NCBI GenBank assembly: GCA_023206055.1
Contig: CP065366.1
Location: 1,860,001 to 1,924,000 of the forward strand
Length of the DNA stretch: 64,000 nt
Direction: 5' to 3'
Origin: Vibrio cyclitrophicus
GTDB lineage: Bacteria > Pseudomonadota > Gammaproteobacteria > Enterobacterales > Vibrionaceae
The notes beneath the pieces are model-generated. The model did not search any database, had not been told where the DNA came from, and saw only the letters and a list, made by a program, of their open reading frames with translations. Of the stretch, positions 33,440-42,395 are shown piece after piece. A program made the position numbers and the translations under genes. Numbering within the stretch: the stretch's first letter is position 1; each line of letters opens with the position of its first letter.

Positions 33440-35785
33440 TTACTTCACCAGTAGATGTTGACGGTCGAGAACGTTAGTAATGTGGCGGAACCAGTGCTCG
33501 GAAATTCGAGCCTTATCTTCATGCCAACCAATATAACCACGGCTTTCAAAGTAACGCAGAATCCCGGTGATTTCCGCAATGCTTAACTGAGTACATTCAG
33601 ACAGCACCTCAGGAGACGCAATCTCCAGTTGCACGATAGAGCGCAACACAGCCAACATAGGTTTCGGCATGTTTTCTAACTCTTGTGCTTCAGGAACATG
33701 GAACAAGCGCACCACGGCTTGATCGGTATCTTTGTTTCGATTCAAAGAGAGTCGGAAGAAGCGTAGAGCAACGGTAGGGTTACCATCAGAGTAATGCCAC
33801 AAGATTCGGTAGAAGCCTTGACGTGCGCGGTCTTCCTCGCTCATGTCATCTTGGTCCCACTGTTTAGGCACCACTAAACCATCAAACGATAACGGCTTCT
33901 CAAGCTCCGTATTGATACGGCTATTTAGAAGCTCACCGACTTGTTTCTCTGTCCAACGAGGTAGAAAACACACCAAATCAAACAACAGACGTTCACCACG
34001 CGCTCGATCGACGAATCGCCAGCTCGATTTAGCAATCGAAATCACGATACGGTGATTCTTTTTAGAGCGACGCAGTAGGTTGGTCAAACGGATTAAATCA
34101 GACAGGCCACCAACCATTGGCTTAACCAATCGCTGTGCATTGTCGATCGCAATCAAGTACGTTGTCTTGCTTTTACGAAGATGTGCCAAAATCTGAATCT
34201 CTGTCGCTTTTTCTTCCAAGCCTATGCTAACGGCTAGATGCGCTAACAGCTCTTGATAACCCGCGTAAGGGCAACTTACGTAAACAGGTTCAGCGTTAGA
34301 GACTTTGTGCAGCAGGGTATAAAGCAGCGTTGTTGCTCCCACACCACGTTCACCAGAAACAATACAAATAGCAGGACTGTCCGACATCAGGTAGCGAGAC
34401 AGTTGCTTAACCTCATCACCGGCGTAATCAATCAGCGTGCTGTCGATATTGCCCGGCAGGATGTATTCATAGGTTTGGTCGCCTTTGATTCGAACCAAGT
34501 TTTGTTGGTTTTTATCAAGGTCAGACTGCTTAGCCACTTCAATTCTAAACAGATAGGCTAAGGCTTGGCTAAACAGCGTGTAATTAGACAGCAAGGCCAT
34601 GATACGGTGCTGAAAGCTGTACACGCTCAACCATACGATGCCAATTGCCGTTGCCAATATATTAAGTAGGAAGGTTTCCTTACGGTTTACCGCCCAATTC
34701 ACCCATACCGGACGATCAGAGATGTGTTGAAGCGTATCAAAGACTTTCGCTCGCCATAATCTAAGCACTGAAATGGTAACCAGTACAAACCAGAAAAACA
34801 GAGCGCTGTAGATCCAGCTATAGATAGTGCCTTTGCCTAGCGTGATGCTCGATATTTGCAAAGTTACACCCGCAACAATGAAGCTCCATACATAACGGCG
34901 AATAGTCGATAGGCGCAGCGCAATCACTTCTTGATTGGATGTACGACCCAAACGATACGCAAACTCCAAAATAAAGCTGATGGCAATCGAACCACCTAGA
35001 ATCCACCAGGTGAAGATCTCAAGGAAAATCAGGTGTTGCAGGCTAGGGATGCTAGAAAGCACTCTTAGTGAAAGCGTAATCGCGATTAACCAAGCAATCG
35101 CACGATCAGCGCGGCTGATATACCAGATCACACGCACTAAGAAAGGAGGGTTAGTTTTCGCTTCAAGAAAATTAATTCTGAACAACTCAATCAAGCGAGT
35201 GCTGTTGGCAAGCCACCACGCTAAACCAAAATAGATGAACAACACTTTTAACGATGCACCAATCACAGGCACTGGCGAAATAAAGATGTCGTTAACGAGC
35301 GCTTTAAAGCTACGAATCTGGAAGTAAACAAGATACTCAATGTTGAGCTTGGTTAATTCCCACTCTTGCTTAAATTGAGTTACGCCGTAAGGGCCAAAAC
35401 CTGTTAGACGCTCTTTATTAGCGGAGTTCGTCTGCTCTAACAGGTGTTGCTTGCTTACATTCAAGCTATTCAAAGTGACGTAACTGGTTTGAACGGCAAA
35501 CCATTGCTCGGCGTCGTTGTTCGCTCTGTAGGCTTTTATCTGTTGCTCGAAGGTTTTGATTTCCTGCTTTTGAACTCGCAGAACTTCAGCGAGCAAGATA
35601 TTGACTTGGCGTCTATCCGACGGCTCCATAAAGAGGGGGTCGGGTAAGGAGTCAATTCGATCATCGAGGTTAACAGCAGAATCGGATACCTGCGGCTGAG
35701 ATTGTAAGTCATATTCCAAGTTGGCATGACTAGGCCAAGAGAGAATGGCCAAAGTGAGGATTAAGAAGCGCAATAGTGAACGCAT
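33440..35785 (-). CDS. Membrane protein with degenerate AAA/P-loop domain, MscS partner
   Basis: A 781-residue protein I cannot name. Visible parts: signal peptide 1-21; periplasmic region 22-170 with a coiled coil near 60-120; about six membrane segments near 172-193, 229-247, 251-274, 299-316, 325-343 and 371-390; a cytosolic NTPase-like domain from about 440; and a winged-helix-like C-terminus (about 715-775). The P-loop is GERGVGATT at 478-486, where the usual lysine is Ala484, and the B motif is LIAIDNAQ, where Asn549 replaces the catalytic Glu. Hydrolysis is therefore doubtful. It is the first gene of a two-gene unit with mscS. I infer a sensor or gatekeeper for the channel. Confidence 0.8.
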   Translation of the reverse strand: MRSLLRFLILTLAILSWPSHANLEYDLQSQPQVSDSAVNLDDRIDSLPDPLFMEPSDRRQVNILLAEVLRVQKQEIKTFEQQIKAYRANNDAEQWFAVQTSYVTLNSLNVSKQHLLEQTNSANKERLTGFGPYGVTQFKQEWELTKLNIEYLVYFQIRSFKALVNDIFISPVPVIGASLKVLFIYFGLAWWLANSTRLIELFRINFLEAKTNPPFLVRVIWYISRADRAIAWLIAITLSLRVLSSIPSLQHLIFLEIFTWWILGGSIAISFILEFAYRLGRTSNQEVIALRLSTIRRYVWSFIVAGVTLQISSITLGKGTIYSWIYSALFFWFVLVTISVLRLWRAKVFDTLQHISDRPVWVNWAVNRKETFLLNILATAIGIVWLSVYSFQHRIMALLSNYTLFSQALAYLFRIEVAKQSDLDKNQQNLVRIKGDQTYEYILPGNIDSTLIDYAGDEVKQLSRYLMSDSPAICIVSGERGVGATTLLYTLLHKVSNAEPVYVSCPYAGYQELLAHLAVSIGLEEKATEIQILAHLRKSKTTYLIAIDNAQRLVKPMVGGLSDLIRLTNLLRRSKKNHRIVISIAKSSWRFVDRARGERLLFDLVCFLPRWTEKQVGELLNSRINTELEKPLSFDGLVVPKQWDQDDMSEEDRARQGFYRILWHYSDGNPTVALRFFRLSLNRNKDTDQAVVRLFHVPEAQELENMPKPMLAVLRSIVQLEIASPEVLSECTQLSIAEITGILRYFESRGYIGWHEDKARISEHWFRHITNVLDRQHLLVK

Positions 35786-36240
35786 AAAAGTCTCTTAGAA
35801 TTATGAGGTTAGGATTACTATAGTTAGATAATCTGACTTTGTGAAATCCAACCCCGTGTCGGGGGCGAGTACTTTATTCCTGTTTCTAGCGATTTTGTCA
35901 TGAAATTGTCAGGGATTAAGCTAATATTTGAGCATCTCTGCTATGTCTACTGTTGCGTTGTTCGGGTTGCTTTTGCTGTGACCAATCAGAATGCGATATA
36001 TTCAATGGTTAGCATGATTTGGGACGTTATATACCACCCGTTACGGGGCGCTGTTCGATATTTTATTTTTCCTTAAAATCGACGGCTTTTCGGATATAAA
36101 TAGAAAATCAAAAATGTGAGTCAGCTCAAACTATGATTTGGCTAGGTTATCACTCACTTAATGGGCAGTAATTGCAATCAATACTTGCAGTTAAAGCCCT
36201 GAACAAGTAACGTTGCGGCGTTTTTCACATTAATAAGGTA
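35786..36240. other. 455-bp spacer between divergent genes
   Basis: This region separates the membrane NTPase-like gene from ybiT. It is AT-rich, and no gene, terminator or clear operator is visible. Promoters for both neighbours must lie here. Confidence 0.4.
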
Positions 36241-37830
36241 ATGGCATTGATCTCCACAGCAAATATCACCCAACAATTCGGCGCTAAGCCACTTTTCGAA
36301 AATATTTCAGTTAAGTTCGGCGAAGGCAACCGCTACGGTTTAATCGGCGCGAATGGCTGTGGTAAATCGACGTTCATGAAGATCCTATCGGGTGAACTTG
36401 AGCCAAGTGCTGGTAACGTAAGCTACGATCCTAACGAGCGCGTTGCTAAGCTAAACCAAGACCAATTTGCTTATGAAGAATTCACGGTAATCGACACGGT
36501 TATCATGGGTCACAAAGAGCTTTGGGCTATTAAACAAGAGCGTGACCGCATTTACTCTTTGCCAGAAATGAGCGAAGAAGACGGCATGAAAGTGGCTGAC
36601 CTTGAAGTTCAGTTCGCTGAAATGGACGGCTATATGGCAGAAGCTAAAGCGGGTGAGCTTCTTCTTGCGGTAGGTATTGAAGAATCAATGCACTTCGGTC
36701 TAATGAGCGAAGTAGCACCGGGTTGGAAACTTCGTGTTCTATTGTCTCAAGTATTGTTTGCAGACCCGCATATCATGCTTCTTGACGAACCAACGAACAA
36801 CTTGGACATGGACACTATCAAGTGGTTGGAAGATACGCTAAACCAACGTAACTGCACAATGATCATCATTTCGCACGACCGTCACTTCCTAAACTCTGTT
36901 TGTACACACATGGCTGACCTTGATTACGGCGAACTTCGTCTATTCCCAGGTAACTACGATGAGTACATGACGGCTGCGACTCAAGCTCGTGAGCGTCTAC
37001 TGTCTGACAATGCTAAGAAGAAAGCGCAAATTGCTGAACTTCAAACGTTCGTATCTCGTTTCTCTGCTAACGCATCTAAAGCGAAGCAAGCAACGTCTCG
37101 TGCTAAACAGATCGATAAGATCCAACTAGACGAAGTTAAAGCGTCGAGTCGTCAAAACCCATTCATCCGTTTCGAACAGTCTAAAGAGCTATTCCGTAAC
37201 GCACTTGTGGTTGAAAACCTATCTCAAGGTTTTGAAGAAGACCTATACAACAAGTTCGACGGTATTTTCGAAGTCGGTGAGCGTGTTGCTATCATCGGTG
37301 AAAACGGTGTAGGCAAAACAACACTACTTAACACACTAGCTGGCGCTCTTGAGCCACGCACTGGTCAGTACAAGTGGTCTGAAAACTCAAACATCGGTTA
37401 CTACGCTCAAGATCACGCACACGATTTCGAAACAGACATGAACCTGTTTGATTGGATGAGCCAATGGCGCCAAGAAGGTGAAGACGAGCAAGTTGTTCGT
37501 GGCTTCCTAGGTCGTATGTTGTTTGGTCAAGACGACATTAAGAAATCTGTAAAGGTTATCTCTGGTGGTGAACAAGGTCGTATGCTTCTTGGTAAGATCA
37601 TGATGCATAAACCAAACATCCTTCTAATGGATGAGCCAACAAACCACATGGATATGGAATCTATCGAAGCGCTTAACTTAGCTCTTGAGAACTACAAAGG
37701 CACATTGTTCTTCGTATCTCACGACCGTGTATTCGTAGACTCGCTTGCAACTCGTATCCTTGAAATCAAAGATGGCAAAATCAACGATTTCCGCGGTACT
37801 TACGCAGAATTATTGAAAGCACGCGGCTAA
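36241..37830 (+). CDS. ybiT: ABC-F family ATPase YbiT
   Basis: A 529-residue ABC-F protein without membrane segments: two ABC domains with Walker A GANGCGKST and GENGVGKTT, Walker B HIMLLDEPTNNLD and NILLMDEPTNHMD, and the interdomain linker rich in Lys/Arg. It closely matches E. coli YbiT, which acts on ribosomes. The ATG at 36241 is close behind AAGG; a TTG six bases later (giving MISTAN) has better spacing and may be the real start. Codon use is strongly biased, suggesting high expression. Confidence 0.92.
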   Translation: MALISTANITQQFGAKPLFENISVKFGEGNRYGLIGANGCGKSTFMKILSGELEPSAGNVSYDPNERVAKLNQDQFAYEEFTVIDTVIMGHKELWAIKQERDRIYSLPEMSEEDGMKVADLEVQFAEMDGYMAEAKAGELLLAVGIEESMHFGLMSEVAPGWKLRVLLSQVLFADPHIMLLDEPTNNLDMDTIKWLEDTLNQRNCTMIIISHDRHFLNSVCTHMADLDYGELRLFPGNYDEYMTAATQARERLLSDNAKKKAQIAELQTFVSRFSANASKAKQATSRAKQIDKIQLDEVKASSRQNPFIRFEQSKELFRNALVVENLSQGFEEDLYNKFDGIFEVGERVAIIGENGVGKTTLLNTLAGALEPRTGQYKWSENSNIGYYAQDHAHDFETDMNLFDWMSQWRQEGEDEQVVRGFLGRMLFGQDDIKKSVKVISGGEQGRMLLGKIMMHKPNILLMDEPTNHMDMESIEALNLALENYKGTLFFVSHDRVFVDSLATRILEIKDGKINDFRGTYAELLKARG

Positions 37831-37908
37831 GCTTTAAGTTAGCCTTAGTTTTCAACTCAATACGTTGGAAATTAAGGCTATAAGCTAATAAGTCATAAGC
37901 TATAAATT

Positions 37909-37946
37909 AAAAACGCCGTCATACTGAAAAGCATGACGGTGTTTTT
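37909..37946. terminator. Bidirectional terminator, ybiT/fdhD
   Basis: AAAAACGCCGTCAT (37909-37922) pairs with ATGACGGTGTTTTT (37933-37946) between convergent genes. Confidence 0.88.
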
Positions 37947-38046
37947 GTATCTAGCTGAGTTTCTATGTCTCTATCTTTGATGGGTCACTAACTCTTTACA
38001 TCAGAGTTTTTAAATTAGAAGCGGTTAGTGAATCATCAAATCGAAC

Positions 38047-38898
38047 TTACGCTTTTTTTCCGACTGCTGATTGTTCACCTTTCACATCAAAATCGATCTT
38101 GTCTGCACCCGTGAACACTTGGAAACGTAAACCTTTAGCACGAGCAATGGTTGTGATACCGAACTTCTGAGCCAAGTCTAAGCCCATTTGCGTGACGCCA
38201 GAACGTGATAACAGAACAGGGATGCCCATCTGCGCTACTTTGATGACCATTTCAGAGGTTAAACGACCTGTGGTATAGAAGATCTTGTCTTCACCTGACT
38301 CTTTGTTAAGCCACATCTCACCAGCTAAGGTATCAACGGCATTGTGTCGGCCAACATCTTCAACAAACGATAGAACCTTGTCATCTTTGCAAACCGCACA
38401 ACCGTGCACCGCACCGGCTTTCTTGTAGGTATCGTTGTAATGAGTCAATGCTTCAAGCGCTGTATAGATTTCAGATTGCTTAATCTTGTTTTGAGGCACT
38501 TGGTAATCTTCCAACTGCTTCATTACGTTGCCATACATGGTGCCTTGACCACAGCCAGAGGTCACTGTCTTCTTCTTAAGCGCTTGCTCAAGTTGGCTTG
38601 TATCTTCTTTGGTGATAACCGCAGCAGAGCTGGTTTCCCAATCGATGATAATAGATTCAACCGCTTCAGGATCGGAAAGGAAGCTTTGGTTTTTCAAATA
38701 ACCTAATACTAATGACTCGGGACGAGAGCCCAATGTCATTAACGTTACGATCTCTTTCCAGTTCAACATCACGGTAAGAGGGCGCTCACACGCGATCTGT
38801 TTTGTTAGCTTTTCGCCATATTCATCAAACACTTCAACTTCGATTGTCTGAAGTGGGTTCTCACTGGTTTTTATTATGTTTGGTTTTACCACAGTCAC
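38047..38898 (-). CDS. fdhD: Formate dehydrogenase sulfurtransferase FdhD
   Basis: A 283-residue protein that passes sulfur from IscS to the molybdenum or tungsten cofactor of formate dehydrogenase. Conserved blocks are ERPLTVMLNWKEIVTLMTLG, GAVHGCAVC, FVEDVGRHNAVDTLAGEM and FYTTGRLTSEMVIKVAQMGIPVLLSRS. The usual sulfur-relay loop with two Cys reads TSGCGQG, with one Cys. The start is GTG at 38898 or, with better spacing from AGGA, the GTG at 38892. It is divergent from the DUF3305 gene and the rest of the formate dehydrogenase locus. Confidence 0.92.
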   Translation of the reverse strand: MTVVKPNIIKTSENPLQTIEVEVFDEYGEKLTKQIACERPLTVMLNWKEIVTLMTLGSRPESLVLGYLKNQSFLSDPEAVESIIIDWETSSAAVITKEDTSQLEQALKKKTVTSGCGQGTMYGNVMKQLEDYQVPQNKIKQSEIYTALEALTHYNDTYKKAGAVHGCAVCKDDKVLSFVEDVGRHNAVDTLAGEMWLNKESGEDKIFYTTGRLTSEMVIKVAQMGIPVLLSRSGVTQMGLDLAQKFGITTIARAKGLRFQVFTGADKIDFDVKGEQSAVGKKA

Positions 38899-39195
38899 GT
38901 CCTACTTAATGAGATAGCGATTTTAAGAGATAAGAAGTTAGGCAAGAGTCATCATACGACTCTTTAGAATACATGCGTTCTCTGTCACTTAGTCAGTCTT
39001 AGCTTTAACTCAAGCATTTAGCAATTCTCATTCCAAAATAGCGGCTATTCGAGAAAACATGAAGCATTCGATTAAAATAGAGCAAAATATGAGAGTTCAC
39101 GGGTAGAGCTGTCTGAATTTACGCGTATCGACTAACGTTATAAGGGTGACTGACTAAAAAAAGCAGCGATGTTTGTTGATGTAGGTTAGCGGTTA

Positions 39196-39213
39196 TTGGC
39201 GTGTTTATTGCTT
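39196..39213 (+). promoter_or_regulatory. Sigma-54 promoter before DUF3305 gene
   Basis: TTGGCGTGTTTATTGCTT has GG and GC separated by 10 bases. Predicted start near 39223, about 68 bases before the gene. A sequence related to the tupA enhancer motif (TACAAAATGTCC, 39240-39251) lies just downstream of that start rather than upstream. Confidence 0.65.
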
Positions 39214-39290
39214 TATAGGGCTTATATGATTGCGCTCAGTACAAAATGTCCTAAGTGCGTTCAGACCAAAGGAAATCAATTGGGTGAAGT

Positions 39291-39755
39291 ATGTCTGAGA
39301 TAAAAGAATTCAAAGAACAATATGAGAAAACAGAAGCAGCTTGGCCTATCGGCGTCCAAAGAATAGAGAAAGAGATCAAAACGGGTATCTGGGTAACCAC
39401 TCAATGGGAATTGACCGGATTTGAACTGTCACCAGAAGACGACACGCAAGACATGTGTTTGCTTCAGTTACACAAAGACGAACGTACTGACTACCGATTC
39501 AATTTAAGCTCTCAACAACCGAAGCTTTTCTTAGTGATGGATAATGTCGATTCAGGTGTTAAGCCAATCATTCAATTGCTGACAGCCTCACAAACCGTTG
39601 CAGGGCAATACATGGACGGAGACAACCAAGTACTGTCTTACGACATGCCTTTGCCTGTACAAGCTTGGATGGAAGCCTTTATCGGCCGTCATGGCGAGTT
39701 GTTAGAAGCAAGACGTAAGAAGCGCAAAGGGGCGGGCAGATCAAATGGCAACTAA
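39291..39755 (+). CDS. DUF3305 protein of formate dehydrogenase locus
   Basis: A 154-residue cytosolic protein that I assign to DUF3305, a family found only with formate dehydrogenase genes. It has features such as WPIGVQRIEKEIKTGIWVTTQWELTGFEL and a basic C-terminus (RRKKRKGAGR). No catalytic motif is visible. It overlaps the next gene by 11 bases. A role in enzyme maturation or regulation is inferred from position. Confidence 0.82.
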   Translation: MSEIKEFKEQYEKTEAAWPIGVQRIEKEIKTGIWVTTQWELTGFELSPEDDTQDMCLLQLHKDERTDYRFNLSSQQPKLFLVMDNVDSGVKPIIQLLTASQTVAGQYMDGDNQVLSYDMPLPVQAWMEAFIGRHGELLEARRKKRKGAGRSNGN

Positions 39756-40425
39756 TTTCTTTAGCCGTTGGTCTCAACGAAAACTCGACGACTCTGCTGA
39801 TCAAGCATCACAAGCAGAACAAACATTAGAATCCGAGCAAACGCTTGAAGAAGTTCAAGTGGCGTTCTCAGAGGCCCCAACTTCTGAAACTTCGACTGAT
39901 GATCCCGACGTAGAAACATCTGAGTCATTAGAAAACGCTCCAGATACTGAGATTGAAGCCACACAAGATGGAGTAACAGAAGCCAGTGAAGATTTGTCTG
40001 TTGCTCAACTATTGGTATCAGAAGCCTCAGAAAGCGTAAAAAAAGCCGCATTGCGTAAATTATTCCTCTCAGAAGAGTTCAACGTTCGTGATGGTTTAGA
40101 TGATTACGACGACGATTACAGTAATTTGAAGTCTCTTTCTGAAGGGGTAGCGGAAACCTTGCGTGATTGGGTTAAAGACAAAACGGAAGAAGAAACCACA
40201 CCAGAGGAAGAGCAAGTCATTGATAATAAAGACGAAGATGAAGTTTTAGAAAATTCTGAAAGCGATCTTGAAGTATCTGACAATGAACTTGAAACGTCAA
40301 AAAGTGTCGAAATAGCCGCAGAAGAAAAAGAACTGTATAAAAACACAGCGCAAGATATTGGCGCTACAATGTCAGACGAAGCTGACCTGAAAGAGATGGG
40401 ACAAAATATACCACACAAAGAATAG
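39745..40425 (+). CDS. DUF3306 protein of formate dehydrogenase locus
   Basis: A 226-residue, very acidic protein (long Glu/Asp/Ser stretches). It starts MATNFFSRWSQRKLDD, typical of DUF3306, with a more ordered segment around VKKAALRKLFLSEEFNVRDGLDDYDDDY. Much of it is probably disordered. It follows DUF3305 with an 11-base overlap. Function unknown; always associated with formate dehydrogenase clusters. Confidence 0.82.
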   Translation: MATNFFSRWSQRKLDDSADQASQAEQTLESEQTLEEVQVAFSEAPTSETSTDDPDVETSESLENAPDTEIEATQDGVTEASEDLSVAQLLVSEASESVKKAALRKLFLSEEFNVRDGLDDYDDDYSNLKSLSEGVAETLRDWVKDKTEEETTPEEEQVIDNKDEDEVLENSESDLEVSDNELETSKSVEIAAEEKELYKNTAQDIGATMSDEADLKEMGQNIPHKE

Positions 40426-40450
40426 GTACATTTTGACTAAACACTCAATG

Positions 40451-40481
40451 AACCGCTTGCGACAAAATGTCCCAAGCGGTT
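40451..40481 (+). terminator. Terminator after DUF3306, loop holds motif
   Basis: AACCGCTTG (40451-40459) pairs with CAAGCGGTT (40473-40481), followed by six further T. The 13-base loop contains GACAAAATGTC. Together with the stem edge it gives TGCGACAAAATGTCC (40458-40472), a close relative of the tupA upstream motif. It may serve as a terminator in RNA and a regulator site in DNA. Confidence 0.85.
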
Positions 40482-40542
40482 TTTTTATACGCACAATAAA
40501 CGTTATAAAGGATTAAATTACTGAAATATAAGACATATTAAA

Positions 40543-40560
40543 TTGGCATGGCATTTGCTA
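40543..40560 (+). promoter_or_regulatory. Sigma-54 promoter of formate dehydrogenase operon
   Basis: TTGGCATGGCATTTGCTA has GG and GC separated by exactly 10 bases and matches the consensus well. Predicted start near 40570, giving a leader of about 155 bases. Candidate activator motifs at 40458-40472 and 40425-40437 would be about 105 and 139 bases upstream. Confidence 0.78.
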
Positions 40561-40679
40561 AATAACGTTCATTATCAACTTTTTTGTAGATAGACGAGTT
40601 CATGGTCTGACGAACGGCACACTGGCTAAAGGGTTAGTTGTTAACTGATTACTCAGCAAGTTCTCTATCGCTTACTACA

Positions 40680-40724
40680 ATGAAGGTTGAACAGATTATC
40701 CATGTCCAAAGATGGAACTGAGCA
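40680..40724 (+). promoter_or_regulatory. Leader with short frame and hairpin over ribosome site
   Basis: A 13-codon frame (ATG at 40680, TGA at 40719-40721) ends three bases before the next ATG. TCCAT (40699-40703) can pair with ATGGA (40712-40716), covering the GGA that is the only ribosome-site candidate for the 4Fe-4S gene. This could be translational coupling or control; it could also be chance. Confidence 0.35.
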
Positions 40725-42386
40725 ATGCTTAAACAATTATTAGAACAAGCAACTTCAAATAACGCTAAAGCAAGACTGTATGCATTTGAAAATACAGTTG
40801 AGTTAACAAATCTGATTCCACCTACTGTTAGCTACGAAAGCGGCGGTAATACTCTTGTTATTGGTCCAACTGCGATCATTGAAAGTGCTGCGGCTCAATT
40901 ACCTCAATTAACGAGCCTAACCTTATTGTCAACAGACGGCGAAAAGGGCACAAACCCTGAACTGTACTTCGCGAATTCGGTTCAAGTTTCTGGTTTCCTT
41001 GGCACGTTTGAAGTTGTGATCGAAAGTAAAGGCACATCGAGCAACCTAGCGAAAGTGGCCATTAATCACGATTGTTTCGATGTGGTTTTAGACCTTTGCC
41101 TAAATAGTTGCATGACAGAAGAAGTACCTGTACCGGGTTATTACCCAGTAGGGCGCGGCTATCCTAAATTGGCTGAAGCGTTGGAAGAGATTCCTACGTT
41201 AATGGGCACATTTGATAAGCCTAAGTTCTTCCGTTTAGACACAGACCTTTGTGCGCACAGTTCTCGTGGCGTGAAAGGTTGTGAGCGTTGTGTTGATGCT
41301 TGTCCTGCCGGCGCGCTTTCAAGTGAAGGCTCAGATAAGACGGGTCACAAGATCGAGATTAACCCTTACCTATGTCAAGGCGTGGGTACTTGTGCAACGA
41401 GCTGTCCGACAGAAGCTATCTCTTACGCATTGCCTAATCCTGACGATACTCAAAAATTCATTGAACGTACGCTAGCTAACTACGAGCAAGCGGGCGGTTT
41501 GGATCCTATCGTACTTATCTGTAGCTCACGTCATGAAACTTACAACGTGATGGCTCTTAAAGCGCTACCAGATAACGTGATTCCAATTGTTGTCGAAGAA
41601 CTGCCTTCTATTGGTATCGATACTTGGTTTGCAGCTCTCGTCAATGGCGCGACTCAGGTTCTATTTGCAGCATCTAGATTTATGCCAGAAACGATCATTC
41701 GAGTTCTGAATAACGAAGTAGGGATTGCACAAGAACTGCTAGACCAAATCGGTATTCCAAAAGAAACCATCGATATCCTGTATCTAGAATCGCTACGTGA
41801 AGGTCCTCCAACATTGTGTGTTGATTCGTTCGACCTAGCACTTGGCGATCTTCACGGTAATAAACGCCAACGTCTATTCACAGCACTTGATGCTATGTCT
41901 TCGGCTCGTATTCCAGTTGAGAACATTGTTGAGCTTCCATCGAATGCGCCATATGGCACGGTTTCGTGTGAAAGCAAAGATTGTACTTTGTGTATGAGTT
42001 GTGTGGCTGTGTGTCCGACACGCGCACTTCATACCGACGGCGCATCTCCATCACTTAAATTTGTCGAACAAGACTGTATTCAATGTGGTCTGTGTGAAAA
42101 AGCATGTCCTGAGAATGTTCTGACTCTAACGCCTCGTATGAACTGGGTGAAAGAGGAGCGTCAGAAAGCGGTTGTGATTCATGAAGAGAAAGCAGCGGAA
42201 TGTGTACGTTGCCATAAACCATTCGCACCTCAATCTATGATTGACATGTTACAGAACAAGTTACGCGGTCACTCTCACTTTTCAGATGAAGCAGCGATTA
42301 ATCGTATTGCGATGTGTGAAGACTGTCGTGTGGTGGATATGTTCGATTCAATGGCTCAAGACCCATTGAAACAATTGAAATACTAG
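40725..42386 (+). CDS. 4Fe-4S ferredoxin-type protein of formate dehydrogenase locus
   Basis: A 553-residue protein with at least four ferredoxin-like cysteine clusters (CERCVDACP, CQGVGTCATSCP, CTLCMSCVAVCP, CIQCGLCEKACP) and further CxxC pairs near the end (CVRCHKPF, CEDCRV). It has no signal peptide or membrane segment, so it is cytoplasmic. It is the first gene of the operon behind the sigma-54 promoter and is followed by a TorD-like chaperone gene. It may pass electrons during enzyme maturation or to a partner; its exact role is not known to me. Confidence 0.85.
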   Translation: MLKQLLEQATSNNAKARLYAFENTVELTNLIPPTVSYESGGNTLVIGPTAIIESAAAQLPQLTSLTLLSTDGEKGTNPELYFANSVQVSGFLGTFEVVIESKGTSSNLAKVAINHDCFDVVLDLCLNSCMTEEVPVPGYYPVGRGYPKLAEALEEIPTLMGTFDKPKFFRLDTDLCAHSSRGVKGCERCVDACPAGALSSEGSDKTGHKIEINPYLCQGVGTCATSCPTEAISYALPNPDDTQKFIERTLANYEQAGGLDPIVLICSSRHETYNVMALKALPDNVIPIVVEELPSIGIDTWFAALVNGATQVLFAASRFMPETIIRVLNNEVGIAQELLDQIGIPKETIDILYLESLREGPPTLCVDSFDLALGDLHGNKRQRLFTALDAMSSARIPVENIVELPSNAPYGTVSCESKDCTLCMSCVAVCPTRALHTDGASPSLKFVEQDCIQCGLCEKACPENVLTLTPRMNWVKEERQKAVVIHEEKAAECVRCHKPFAPQSMIDMLQNKLRGHSHFSDEAAINRIAMCEDCRVVDMFDSMAQDPLKQLKY

Positions 42387-42395
42387 GAGTTAGCC

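Noticed and set aside
40570..40724. Molybdenum-cofactor riboswitch before the formate dehydrogenase operon
   Set aside because: The known conserved blocks could not be recognised; only a short hairpin and a small frame are visible.
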